Shown here one piece after another: positions 21,555 to 32,890 of a DNA stretch of 64,000 nt. This DNA is from Bryopsis sp. KO-2023 (lineage: Eukaryota > Chlorophyta > Ulvophyceae > Bryopsidales > Bryopsidaceae). Numbering within the stretch: position 1 is the first letter of the stretch; each line of letters begins with the position of its first letter. The position numbers and the translations under genes are program-made. Below the pieces are notes generated by a model. The model saw nothing but the letters and a program-made list of their open reading frames with translations. It searched no databases and was not told where the DNA came from. Location: assembly GCA_030272585.1 (NCBI GenBank), contig BSYQ01000009.1, forward strand, positions 3,968,001-4,032,000, written 5' to 3'.

Positions 21555-22689
21555 TCCTCAAGATCACATACCGACGTACCATCGATTCACCCGTGAAGTG
21601 TTTGCCGCCATTCGTGCCGCTGCGTTTGTGGTGGGCGGGCTGATGAGGCGGGGTCTTGTCAAGTCGATGACAATCCAGAGCTTTTCGGCTTAACACTCAT
21701 TTATTGTTTTAAATGCGAGCGACAATTGATGTAATAAAAAGGTGTCGTGTGTGTGAACGCTGGAATTTACAATTTTATTCAGAAAAGGCGACACAAGGCA
21801 TCATGAGATTCTTATGCAAAATTTTAAAGGGCATACCATTCCTGAAACGATAAACCATCCCTGCACAAATCAGTATATCTTATTTTTCTTTATATCCCTT
21901 TTGATCTCGAGAGATAATTGGTGAGCAATAACCCCGTCAGCAATATTCAACACAGATTTTTTGACAAACCTCTCCAGTTAATAATGAAAATCCAAAAAAT
22001 GAATAACCCCCAGTCCAAAATCAAAATCAAGATAGGTATCCCTCCCTTTAAAATCAACATCCATCTAAATATAAGTTGGGAGCAAATTGCTTCAGATATC
22101 AAATTAAATAACAAGGTTATGCTTGTCTCTTCTCATGTATCCCTCCTCTTTAAAAAAAACCGATTATTACATTTACCATGCTTCTTTTTCGTTTCCGTTT
22201 TTCTTCAAAGATCGACCATTTTGAAAAGAGATATCTGAATCTTTATTATTGGCTCCCCATTAAACCCTTCACCATCATCAGTTTTTTTTTGTTGGCCCCA
22301 ATACCAACCACCCTTATGGTTTTTTCGAGTGGGTGGAGGAAAAAAAAATACCAAACTCACAAAGCAACAAAAAGATTCCAACTGAACCATCATCAACTCT
22401 GAAAGGAAACCCCCCCCTGAAAACCCAGCTCTTCGATTCTGGTCGCTTTTTTTTTTGTTGGTTTGGCATAACAACAAGCGAAGCTACATAATTTTCAAAA
22501 GTTGATGAAGAAAAAAAGAAAGAAATACCATTTTTTTTTTTTTTTAAATCCTTCCACCGAATAACAGACCACCCTCTCTGGCTACATCTTCCTTTCGATT
22601 TCTCCTGGCACAGACTCTACTGAAAGGTTTCAACAACATGTGATATATGTATTGGGCGGTTGGGCTTCTTGGGCACCTTTCAACTTTTT
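21555..22689. other. intergenic, AT-rich, no gene seen
   Basis: Holds the 5' flank of the proline-rich gene and the 3' flank of the neighbouring ShKT-FAS1 gene. There are long A and T runs (for example near 22530-22545) and no domain-bearing frame. Confidence 0.5.
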
Positions 22690-24811
22690 TTAAACTCCAT
22701 CGCCAGGCCTGGGGATAATGACATTGTCGATGATGTGGATGATGGCTGGGCAACCCTCATTCAGAGACTTTGCAACTCGTGCGGTGGGTCCAGCTGGGGA
22801 AGTGATGGAGCCTCCGCTGACCGACACCTTTTGAGATCCTCCCAAAAGAGGAGTCAGGGTCTGTCCCTCCAACTGATCCAGGGTCAATGCAGCACCAGGG
22901 ACGACGTGGATTTTCAAGAGCTGAAAAAATGAGAAAAAAAAATCAAAAAAGAAAAGTATGTCAGTCATCAGCTCAAAATTGGTGGCAGCACACTGCAGAG
23001 CAGATCTAGAGACTTAAGAAAAACAAGAATATATGTTACGAAGAAAAAACAAGAATATATGTTACGATACCACACTTGCATGTACTGCAAATTCACCCTG
23101 TCTCTAAATTTTTAGATGGGGAAAGTGATCACCGCTTGAACTATACTTATCATTCGAGATGGATCGCACCTGCTCAATGACTTGAGGATTTCCGGAGAAG
23201 AATGCATCCCTGGACAACTCCAACAAAGACAGGAGGGCCTCGAAGGCAACATTTGTTGGTGCAAACACGACCCCAGTGAATCCATTCAAAGTGTCGACAA
23301 GGCCAGCGCTCTGGTGATTCAAAAAAAAAAATCAAACACGCAATGAACACTAACACAAACAAATTTAAGACAAAAAAACCCATCATTTATGTTATTGAAA
23401 TGAACATTAAGAGGAAAATCATTCACATGCAGACTCTATAAACAATGAATAAATATACCTCGAGTGCAGACTTCAAGAATGACAACTCTCCTTCTCCAGC
23501 AATCAAATCTCTGAGAGGCTTGCAGTCCGCAGCTGTAGGGGTCTCGGGGACCTCCTCAACGACTTCCTCAACCACCTAAATATACACACACATACAATTT
23601 TCTGTCTTGAGCATCAAAAAATTGAGAGAAGAACCCTCAATGCCTAATATTTCAACAAGAGCAGTACACATTCTGTGTATGTTTCAGAAATTCATTGATG
23701 CTGTTCTTGTTGTAAGTTTGGTTTCCTTACCTCAGGCTCAGTGGGCTCTTCGACAACCTCCACAGGGGTGGGCTCTTCTGGGGCCTGTTCTGGCTCTTCT
23801 GGAGCCTGTTCGGGCTCTTCTGGGGCCATTTCAGGAACCTCAGGAGGAGGGGGGGTTGGAGCTGGAGGAGGGGGAGGTGGGGGAGTTGGGGCTGGAGCTG
23901 GAGCAGGTGGTGGTGGAGGGGGAGGAGGAGGAGGGGGGGTTGGAGCAGGTGCAGGTGGAGTAGGTGCACTGATCTCAACTGATGCCGGGGCTGGACCCGC
24001 ACTAGTTTTCTCTCCGGTCGCCTGAACAGAAACTCAACTGTCTCCATATAGATTCCTCACATGAAAATCAAGAGGTGAGATGCTCTTGCAATCAGGAGCA
24101 TTTCAGGGGGAACTCAAATCATTACGACCCAATTTGCTACGAAGGAAAATGGGGATGTGTTTTGGCTGCAAGCAATTGCTGCATTGGTGAATAATGTCCA
24201 TGTGCCCACAGCATACCTTTCCGATGAGAGTCACTGATCCCTGTGAACTCAAGTCGACAGGTGGGCATGGTGCTCGACCGCAGGAACGGGCGCAGCGATT
24301 GTCTCTCTTGATGAAATCCTGATCACAAACTCCGCCACCGAGTCCAATCTGACGCAAGCACAGACGCACACCGTTCAGTCGGCGCAAGAAAGCAAGCAAG
24401 CAACTAGCAGCAGAGACAGCGATTGCGATCAGCGACCGAGAAAAAAAGTTACTGGAGGCGCTTTGGAAGCTCACCAATTCAGGGCACGTCAATTCGTTAT
24501 CAGGGCTGTCGTCCGTGCACTCTTGGCACCACACCGCTGCGGCACAAACACAGATCCGATCAAAAAACCACCCACTCTGTCGAAAGACTGTCAATCTTCA
24601 AGCCCTTTCCTTTCAAGGACACCAAGTCCGCAGCGAAAAAATATTTGAACAAGTTTTGAAAAGTAATTTTGTCACGAAATACATCTCAGGAAAAGTTTCT
24701 TCCCGTTGTCGTGTTTCGAGTCCTCCCCGCCGCCGACAGGAAAAAAATGCATAGATCGATTTGCGTACCGGCCACCGCCATTAGCAAAACGAAGCCTTTG
24801 AAAAACGACAT
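22690..24811 (-). CDS. secreted ShKT - proline-rich - fasciclin (FAS1) protein (7 exons)
   Basis: A 338-residue protein. Exons in reading order: 24769-24811, 24475-24536, 24217-24348, 23731-24021, 23459-23575, 23170-23310 and 22690-22920, all with GT-AG borders and consistent phase. It starts with a signal peptide (MSFFKGFVLLMAVAAVWC). An ShKT-like six-cysteine module follows at about 20-66 (CTDDSPDNELTC, GGVCDQDF, RCARSCGRAPC). Next is a proline-rich, then Glu-Pro-rich spacer (about 90-190), then one FAS1 domain (VVFAPTNVAFEALL near 229, ILLKIHVVPGAA-type segment at the exon 7 start, and a terminal HIIDNVIIP). FAS1 domains mediate adhesion in extracellular matrices; a Pro-rich stalk with FAS1 recalls algal cell-adhesion molecules. 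It is a tandem relative of the next gene upstream. Confidence 0.88.
23016..23067. repeat. 25-base direct repeat in an intron
   Basis: Two adjacent copies of a unit containing acaagaatatatgttacg lie in the last intron of the ShKT-FAS1 gene. It is a simple local duplication with no evident function. Confidence 0.7.
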
Positions 24812-25685
24812 GCTTGCAATCCTGTTTTCGTGCGCCGAAGTTACTAGCGTGTCTTAACACCGCCACAAGAAGCTCGTTTCAAATTTGGGTCACCCACGAT
24901 CGAAACACTGCTGCCCGTGGCTATTTAAGTGAGAGGACACCGCAAACATTGTCTATTCGCCTTGATTGAGTCGGACGGTACGTTGTCTCGTCGTGGAAGG
25001 TCACTTCGAGTTGAAAAAAACTGGTTTGATGGGAAAGTCACAAGAAAAACAGGAGTCATGGATCCTCAGCCCGTCATGGTGTCAAGTGCTGTGGTGTTGC
25101 AAAGAGGGAAAACGATGTCCACCCGTGGCCTCCATGAGGGGGTGTGCCTACTGCACCCTTTTCTGATCGACAATTCTGCTCTTGTTTTGTTTCGTTTTCT
25201 TAAATAACCGAACGTTCGGTGTTAACACTGATCTGGGATTTCGAGCTTTCATATGCACATAGAGTCTGGAAAAAACTGCCCTAACCGAAACAGGAAAACT
25301 TGAAATCTCAGTGCTAGCGTTATTGTACCGATTCTGGATGCTGTTGTGTTCTGTCATTTCGAAAGCTTTGTGTCCCTGAATTCATGAAGGCGGAAACAAC
25401 ATTTGCATCTTTCTTTACTAAGTTTGCACTTTGAGAACCTGAGCGAATATGAGATGAACTTGTGCATGCTTCCCGATTTTCTGTGACGGAGGCAAGGCAA
25501 AACGACAATGGCTCAGGGTCGTTACAGAACAGACTACAAGATACAATACAAGATAGGATCCATCTCAGCCACGGCCGCTCTTGAAGATGTCCAAACCAGC
25601 TATTCCTCCAAAATATCAGCTGATATTTCTGATATAACATTTGGATCGAGTCCCAGCGAGCTGCAAACATCAAACAAGTCTTGCC
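24812..25685. other. intergenic between the two ShKT-FAS1 genes
   Basis: Contains the promoter of the downstream ShKT-FAS1 gene and the 3' UTR of the upstream one, both on the minus strand. No additional gene is supported. Confidence 0.5.
24921..24928 (-). promoter_or_regulatory. TATA-like box for the downstream ShKT-FAS1 gene
   Basis: Reads TTAAATAG on the minus strand, about 110 bases before the ATG. Position and composition fit a weak TATA box; there is no direct evidence for a transcription start. Confidence 0.3.
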
Positions 25686-27467
25686 TTACGCCAAGTTCTG
25701 AATATCAGCTCTTGAAAGGTTTGTCCATGTGATTTCTTGTCTCGATACTTTATCCAAGGCATTGGTTTTTGCCAATCCATCCACCCACTCTCATTCAATT
25801 TTGACAGCGCGATATTCCGAAGCTTACCTGAGAATAGTTGGTCCGGGGACAAGCACTTCATCAACCACGTGCACGAAGGATTTACAAGCCTCCAGGTCAC
25901 CGTGGATGATGAAAGACGGGGTTCCCAGTGGCGAAACGATCATGGTTCCATCCGTGCTTTTCCTGACAAGGAGCGACGTTCTGGATAGGGTTGGCAGTCG
26001 TGCGCGGTCCATGAACCCATTCATCGCTATAGCTCTGTCTGGAACGACGTGCAGCTTGAGAATCTAAGGAGCCACGACGACACACTTCAGACCTGATGGC
26101 GATGTAGTGTATGTAGGTCTCCATACACTTACAAAAGCATGCAGAGAGACATCCAGATAAAACTCTCCCGAATTAGTGTTTGTATACTGTCCAAAACATG
26201 GCAACGCCAGGGTTCGGTTTGAACCTTACTTCTGTCAGGATCTCTCGATTCTCCTCAGCAAGAAGCTCCTCAGCTGTCATATCCAGAGCTTCGAGAAATT
26301 CCTCAAAAGCATCGTTCGTTGGGGCGAACACGGTTGAAATCAGATTGGGGTCGTCCAGTTTCGACACAAGATCTGCAGCCTATTTTCAGCAGCCGTGAAA
26401 GAAAAAGAAGGGTTCAAACACTGAAGCGGATGGGAGTGGGGTTCTGTTGAAAGTCCCAGCAGTCCTTCCCACAGAACAGAACCGGTTTTAAGTTCAGTCT
26501 GACGCAGGTTCGTTGTTCAGAAATCAGACCTTACCTGAAGGGCGTCACCCAACGTCTTCAGAATAGAGGATCCAAAAACCCCCTTGGCCACAGTTGGACA
26601 ACCGGATGCAACCTCAGAAGCTGTATCTGTTCCATCTGGAAAGCTGGGTGGACGTTGATGAATCACACGAGGTCGAGGCGGTTTCGCCTTCCCATCGCCT
26701 GTCTGCTTTGGATACACCTTTTCGTACGTTGTCTTGTTTTCGATGCAAGGATACCTTCCACACGTTTGTGCGCAGAAGTTTTCCTTCAGCATGAAATCCT
26801 CGTCGCATTTCCCAAACCGCTTCTGCTCTTCGCAGGTGAATCGATTGTCGGGAGGAACATCGTCACACCTGTCCAGTTCGATTTCGATCTGCGTGTATTC
26901 CACAGTGGTTTGCGCGCATCGGCCACACGTTTTTGCGCAGTAGTCGCCCTTGCGGAGAAGGAGCGAGTTGCATTTACGAAATCTCTTGTAGTGTTCGCAG
27001 TTCAGCAAGGGATGTGGTTTCCTATCTTCGCACAGAACTTGCGATTCCAATCCACCTTTGCTCTTTCCTATTTGCCCCGCTATGGCTTGGGATGCGATTT
27101 GCGACGACAGCAGCTCAAACCCTTTTCCTTTCCCTGAAGAAACATAAGAGCGCGACTGTTCTGAGTCGCACATCCCGACAAAACCCACCGCACAGGGCTA
27201 ATCGTAGAAAGTGAACACCGTTCCAAGGACATTCGCGCCTATATCCTACCTCTCAACCCCTTTCTCTCTCCTGTGTCGAAAATAAGCGTCGCAGCGGACC
27301 CAAACCGGTCATTAAAAGCATCCCCTACACACATTCGAGAACCAATGCTTTCAATCCCAACAGGAGCCATTCCCCCTATATTCTTGTCAGTGCTCGTCCA
27401 GCTGCGGTGCCTCACCAGTTGCAAGAATCCCCAAAAGACAGCACGACGCTATCAATCCATATCTCAT
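25686..27467 (-). CDS. secreted double ShKT - fasciclin (FAS1) protein (6 exons)
   Basis: A 360-residue protein. Exons in reading order: 27416-27467, 27249-27269, 26535-27133, 26230-26379, 25828-26063 and 25686-25710. Exon 1 is a signal peptide (MRYGLIASCCLLGILAT), exon 2 a 21-base micro-exon (ERKGLR), and the last exon only 25 bases. Two ShKT-like cysteine modules occupy about 59-98 (NCEHYKRFRKC, GDYCAKTCGRC) and 110-147 (CDDVPPDNRFTC, FCAQTCGRYPC). After a basic, Pro-containing linker comes one FAS1 domain (TVFAPTNDAFEEFL, ILKLHVVPDRA, VHVVDEVLVPGPTIL). It has the same domain types and minus-strand orientation as the neighbour at 22.7-24.8 kb, pointing to an old tandem duplication. The likely role is in extracellular adhesion or matrix; partner unknown. 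Confidence 0.88.
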
Positions 27468-27576
27468 GCTGCAAGTACAACTTTTCGGCGGCTGAGTTTC
27501 GGATCTGGCTCCGTTGATTTCACGCCGCGGGCTCGAGCTCGGTGACTGCTGCCGTCAATCCGCAATCCTCAACACA

Positions 27577-27891
27577 ATGGCTCTGTCCTGTGGAGAACAC
27601 TGGATGCGCCTACTGGTTTTGGCAATTTCTTTCCTGGGACCTTCCCAATTGACGGCAGCCACCATAAAAAAACACGGCTCAACCATGGAAACTTCAATCA
27701 GTCTGCCCATCTTATCTCATCGTGCACGACACAGCGACGAATCAATCAAACGAATGATTGCCTGTTGTGTCAATCAACGACGCCCAAGACAAACAAACAA
27801 ACATCAAATTACGCCCAAGACAACCCGATTGGGTGCAGGTTTCAATTTTGACAAAGTGATGTGTTTTGGGACGATAAATCCTGGAGTATGA
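27577..27891 (+). CDS. putative small secreted protein, head to head with the ShKT-FAS1 gene
   Basis: A 104-codon frame starting MALSCGEHWMRLLVLAISFLG, a good signal-peptide candidate with cleavage near LTAA. The rest is basic, polar and unrecognised, and the frame may end artificially at an unseen splice site. Its ATG is only 110 bases from the divergent ShKT-FAS1 ATG, so a shared promoter is possible. Support is limited to the leader and the context. Confidence 0.35.
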   Translation: MALSCGEHWMRLLVLAISFLGPSQLTAATIKKHGSTMETSISLPILSHRARHSDESIKRMIACCVNQRRPRQTNKHQITPKTTRLGAGFNFDKVMCFGTINPGV

Positions 27892-28063
27892 TACTACCTC
27901 GTATGGGGGTGAGAGGACGGAGCAGATCGCAGAAAAAGGCTTGACCTGCGATGGCAACTGCAGCAAAATATCCGCTTCAAGGGGACCCGGGGATTTTTTG
28001 CCACGACCTCAAAGAATTCCCCAGGTGCCCGCTTGATTGGCTATCGGGTCGGAACCGATCGGA

Positions 28064-29002
28064 ATGATGCCGGGTGTGGCGCTGATTTCGATGTTGGTGC
28101 CATTGTTAGTTATTCATTGCCTCCCAACTGCAGGTATGTATAGCATCTCGACAGCTCTTGTTCGTGACTGGAGGAAATGCGGGAATAAACTGCCTTGCAA
28201 TCCATATCTTTTATGGATGGGTGAAAACCTTCTATAGTATTATGAAGTGGCATTGATCCACCATTTCAAGTTGCATTACACATCAACATACCCGAAACGA
28301 CCAGGTTTCAAAGAACTATAGAACTTCTCTCCTATGCTAACCACAGCAAGAACCAGGTCTCCTGTCTTTGATGGGTGTTTCGCAGAGGCTCGATCGCCCA
28401 ATTATGTGGAGCAGTTTGGTATGGATGCTGCAAAAAGGGTCCTTTTTCAAACCGAGGCCCCGAAAGATTCTGTTTTGAGTCCGGCTCCTGAAGCATCACC
28501 TGATCCTCTCGAGGAAAAAGGTCAGCAAGAACCTTCCCATGAGGAAAACCCCACAGAGTTGCACAATGGTGATTTCTTAGGAGGGTCACAGGGGGAATCT
28601 ATAACTGTAGGCCATGCCCCCTCCCCTCATCACTGGCCGTGGATAGCTGTGCTGGACTACATACCCGCTGAGGAGACCCCTTCAGCAGAATGGAACCAAT
28701 TTGCTGGTGGGATGGGGTCGATGCAAGGCACAGCAACTTCAGGGGTTCAGGGAATCCAAGGGACTCCACCATCAGACACTGAAATAACGTTCAAGTGGGT
28801 GGTGGAGGAGCCGTCGGAGCCGGGGGAAATTCCAACCAATTTTGGGTTGCCTGGGGAGGGCACTCCCCAGCCCTCTGAACCGAGGGGCGTTCTTGCCCCA
28901 GTTTCCCAGGATGATTTGAAGGAAGAATCGATGCCTGGCCATGGAATGAGCGATGGAAGGATGGAGAACGAGACAGCACCCCTACCTTCGATGTCCCCCT
29001 AG
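28064..29002 (+). CDS. putative secreted acidic, proline/glycine-rich protein (2 exons)
   Basis: Exons 28064-28133 and 28347-29002 join in phase 1 to give 241 residues. Exon 1 encodes MMPGVALISMLVPLLVIHCL, a strong signal peptide. The mature part is rich in Pro, Glu, Gly and Ser with little predicted structure; short segments such as DTEITFKWVVEEPSEPG may fold. No family is recognised. It follows another plus-strand leader-bearing frame and the two ShKT-FAS1 genes, and so belongs to a run of predicted secreted proteins. The splice sites (gcag/gtatgt, ccacag) are good, which supports the model over chance. Confidence 0.55.
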
Positions 29003-30216
29003 CAGCCGCAGCCCTCCCAACCAATTTTTGGGCTCAAGTTTTTGTGTGGCGAAATGTAATATGATGCTTCAGAACCTTCCTCAGAACTGGGATTGATTTT
29101 TTGATAGGGGGGTTAATCGATTTGCTTTCAAACTCTTTGGCAGCGTTTGTGAAAGCTGGATGGCCATCTGGCTCTTTTTTTCGTTTTCTTTTTTTAGTGA
29201 AGAAAATGGGGGGATTTACTGGGGTGTGTGTGGATGTAGTAGCGTTTTTGCAATAATAAAGACGAATGCAAAAAAAAACACTCAATAGAGTGGGGATGAT
29301 TTGTTAGATAAGAGTGAATGAATGTGGTGGTTTTCATAGTTGTGTGAAATACTTTTGTGTTTTATTCGTAAAAATAAACGGAAACAAGAAAGAATGGGGA
29401 GATGTATGAGTGAAACGGCAAGGTCAGTGAATGGGCAAGCAATTCAAACAAAGCTTTCGGTGCTCTAACTAAATCGATAAATTGACGATGGAATGGGTCT
29501 TGTAAAAGGTAGTCTTTCTTATCCAGAGAATTTTGTTTTCCTACGATCAGATTTGTTAATTTCAAGATTTGATGACTCAAAAACGAGCGCGACTTGCGTT
29601 GGCGTTCAAAGAGTTCCTGAAAAAACTGCGACTTTTTTGAAAAAGTGCTGTCAAGAAGGGTCTGGAGAAGAAGGGCAGGGATAGGGTTGAAATTGGAAGT
29701 GTCTGGTTCACATTTCCTGCGGGGCAGTAAAATAATTTTGGAACATTGGAATCTTCTCACACTGGAGTTCCAAAAGCGCGTTGTTTTTCATCATTCGCAT
29801 GGCCCAGCAGGCTATCTTGGGGACCGGGATATTGTTTGTATTTTTTTGATATTGTTTGTTGGGGTAACAGACGGGAACATTGTTGAAAAAGTGTTTGAAA
29901 AATTTGTAAAGGCAGCCCCACCTCACCAAACAAACAAAAACAAACAACAAAACAACAAAAAGGAGTATCACAACAACACTAAAAATCGCGATTTTCGCAT
30001 TTTATATGAGAACCACGACCAGCGATTCAAATCTTTCGGTGAAAAACTAATCAGACCCACATCGACCACGCTATTACTGATATATCCAACAGTCATCATT
30101 CAGACACCCCGTTCCTAACAAGAACACCAGCAACAAAACGTGTGAAATACAAGTACAACGACCCTCCCAATTTCGTTCAACTTCTTTAGCTGAAGGAGGT
30201 GGGGCCTCTCCGCTGA
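29003..30216. other. intergenic, no gene seen
   Basis: Covers the 3' flanks of the acidic secreted protein gene and of the convergent oxidoreductase gene. Low-complexity stretches include a CAAA-rich run near 29925-29960. Frames on either strand lack domain support. Confidence 0.5.
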
Positions 30217-32890
30217 TCACGCTGACTTGATGTGGCCAACAGCTTTCCTCCCCACAGTAATGGCAGTCAATACGTTATGAGCTCGAACTGGGGTGGGGAA
30301 AACGGAGGAGTCCACCACAAAGACATTCTCCGTTCCCTCCACTTTCAAATCAGCATCTGTGCATCGACCCAGGGCACAGGATCCAGCGTAATGCCTGGCG
30401 TTGAACTTCGATCGAGGGTCGGACTCAATGTACGAACGGATGCCAGCTTCGTCGACAGACCCTGGAGTCAGTACCTGAAAACGAACACGCGAGCAATAAC
30501 TTTACGTCAAACCAGCATTCTTCATCAATATTCTGGGTCTCTGATTTTTTGCAAGGGAGGAAAAACGTTGTTTTCGAGCCCAACCTCGAATCCTTCCTCC
30601 TCGAATGCATCCCCGACGGTTTTGATCGCCCACACCAGTTCCTCGACATCCCCCTGGGTCGACAGATACATCTCCGGCATGCAGAAATCCCCAGCCTTGC
30701 ATGTCTGACCCCCACATCCACAATCCTCCCCATCCGTTTTGATCTGGAAATCCCCACGAGACGCCGGTTTCAAAGGAAGAATAAAAACTTCAAAACAGGA
30801 GGCACAATTCTCGATGGGGAATGGACCACCGAAAGTCACATCCATCGCAGCGATTTCGATGGCGGGCACCGAGAGTCCTGGTTTCGACAAAAACGCCATA
30901 CGCACCACCCCGGATTGGGTGAGGGCGTTCGTTCGCTCGTTGAAGTAATCGGATTGAGCCTCGACATCATTAAGATTTCTCAAGTAGCTGCACAAGTCCA
31001 CAGAGTGTTGTTAGACCACACCCCAATGTGGATGGCCAATTCCACACGAAAGAAGTCGACCATATCCAACCCACTACCAATCACTTGCCGCTAGTGCAAT
31101 GTTCATCGGGGATATTTCACCACATATACAGAATAAATACAATCGATTTCTTGAAATGGGGGGGTGGGGTGCTGACGCAAAAGACTTGGTTGATATGATT
31201 CCAAAACGGTCCTGGCTTTCTTTTTTGTCTGTTAATGCACCCTCTCACTTAGTTCCATCATCAGGAGCCTTGATTTGCATGACTGACAAAACATGGTCAT
31301 GCATGGATATCCCAAGCTCCTCATTCGCCACCCAAAAATCCTTGGAGTTCTCCACCATGCCACCCATGTCCAATCTTTCCAGCTCCGAAGCTGGGCCTAT
31401 GCCCGAATACATCAGGAGTTTTGGGGTGTTGAATGGCCCGGCCGCCAGGACGAGTTTTCCCCCGCCATTCAGCATAATTTCTGTCCCATCCTCCAGCTGT
31501 ACCCCGGAGGCTTGCCCAACCTTGTCAAAGATTATCCGGCTCACCATGGAGCCCGTCATAAGCTTCAGATTGGCACCAGAGTTGATCGAAGGAAGCAGAA
31601 ATGCCTGAATGAATTCCACACGAAGAAAACACCACCTCACCAAACATTCCAGTCCACGTAGAAATCTATCATCACTGACCTTGCGCTCGTACGTTTTTTG
31701 GCCACCTGAATGTAGAGTTCTGGAATCAGTCTGTTGCTTTTTCTGTGGAAATGCAGACATCTAATGTATGATGCACCCCATTTGATGAATGTTGATCTGG
31801 AAGATAAACCTTGCTTCACACTCAGTGGGTGCTTGGGCGGGTTTGACAGCGAGTTTATATAAGCTGGGAAATTTGCAAGGGCTACCCACCCACCAGACAC
31901 GATTCAAATCGCTGGCCCCCTTTTATGTAAAATTCAGCAAGGGAGGTGGTGTTCCCTCGGGCCCCCACATCCTCATTCAGCGGCTTCTTCTCAAATCCAA
32001 GCTGATTGGTCGCCACTCTGTCCAGCACATCCCCCACCGCTTGATTGTAGAGTTTTCCATCAGTAGATGGTGTTGCAGAAACGCTGGTTGCCTCGATAAC
32101 TTCTTCGAAAAAGGGTTGCATGTCTGGGTATTGCCACCCCGGCGGCCAGTCGTCAAAATCGTCAGGCGAGGGCTGGAAGGCCAATGCAAGATTCATAGCT
32201 CCACTGCCTCCCACGCCCTTCCCTGGCCAGATTTTAAAAACAGGAAATCGCTCGAATTTTGCACATATGTGATGCAAAGAGAAGGAGCACTCTCAGCATG
32301 GAGGATTCACCACACGCTTGGAAGCTTTATCCCGACCAATATCAAATTCCGAAGAGTCAGGGTGTCCCCATTTTCTTTCTTTCTTTTCTTTTTTTTTTTT
32401 TTGGGGGGGGGGGGGTAACACTTCCTGAAACAAGCTTTCGATTGGAACGCATCTCCGCATTTTTCTTGACCTTTGCAAATGTGAAACGAGGGAAATGTTG
32501 TGAGATTATGACACGTCAGCAACGCAAAAAACGGATTCAGTTACCTTGAGCGCCCCAGGGGATGGTGTCCCACCAGTAGCCGTCCATCGATTGGATCCCC
32601 AAAGCCTCTCCAGGCACGTCGAAGACAGTCACGTCCGTGTCCCCCCCAAACTTGGTGAAGTATTCCTGTTGGATTCGGCCACCGAAATCCCAAGTCGTCG
32701 GCGCTCCAGCCTCCACCACCAGCACGCTCGATCCGTCCTCAGCCAACCCCCCAGCGCTAGCACAACCCGAGGCCCCCGCCCCGACGACGATGTAATCCCA
32801 TTCGGCGGAGCACGTCGAAACAATGGCGAGAAACGCGATCGCCGCCGCCACAACCATAGTGGGTCTAGATCTAGTGTTGTTGTTTTTCAT
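30217..32890 (-). CDS. secreted GMC-family FAD oxidoreductase (6 exons)
   Basis: A 590-residue protein. Exons in reading order: 32545-32890, 31894-32222, 31680-31742, 31249-31604, 30567-30987 and 30217-30474. A leader (MVVAAAIAFLAIVSTCSA, after a short basic N terminus) implies entry into the secretory pathway. The ADP-binding Gly motif VVGAGASGCASAGGLAEDGS and a following VVEAG fit FAD binding. KGVGGSGAMN is the first GMC signature and AAGPFNTPKLLMYSGIGP the second. The C terminus carries the expected active-site His (RHYAGSC, about 533) and the HN pair (RAHNV, 571-572). Relatives include HOTHEAD-like proteins, hydroxynitrile lyases and alcohol oxidases, so the substrate cannot be assigned. 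Cys-rich stretch CGCGGQTCKAGDFC in exon 5 is unusual. The exon 5 donor (gttttt) is weak but gives the only sensible join. Confidence 0.85.

Noticed and set aside
29362-30118. Overlapping 130-157-codon frames on both strands
   Set aside because: Neither carries a recognisable domain, signal peptide or splice partner; the plus-strand one contains a low-complexity Asn/Lys run.
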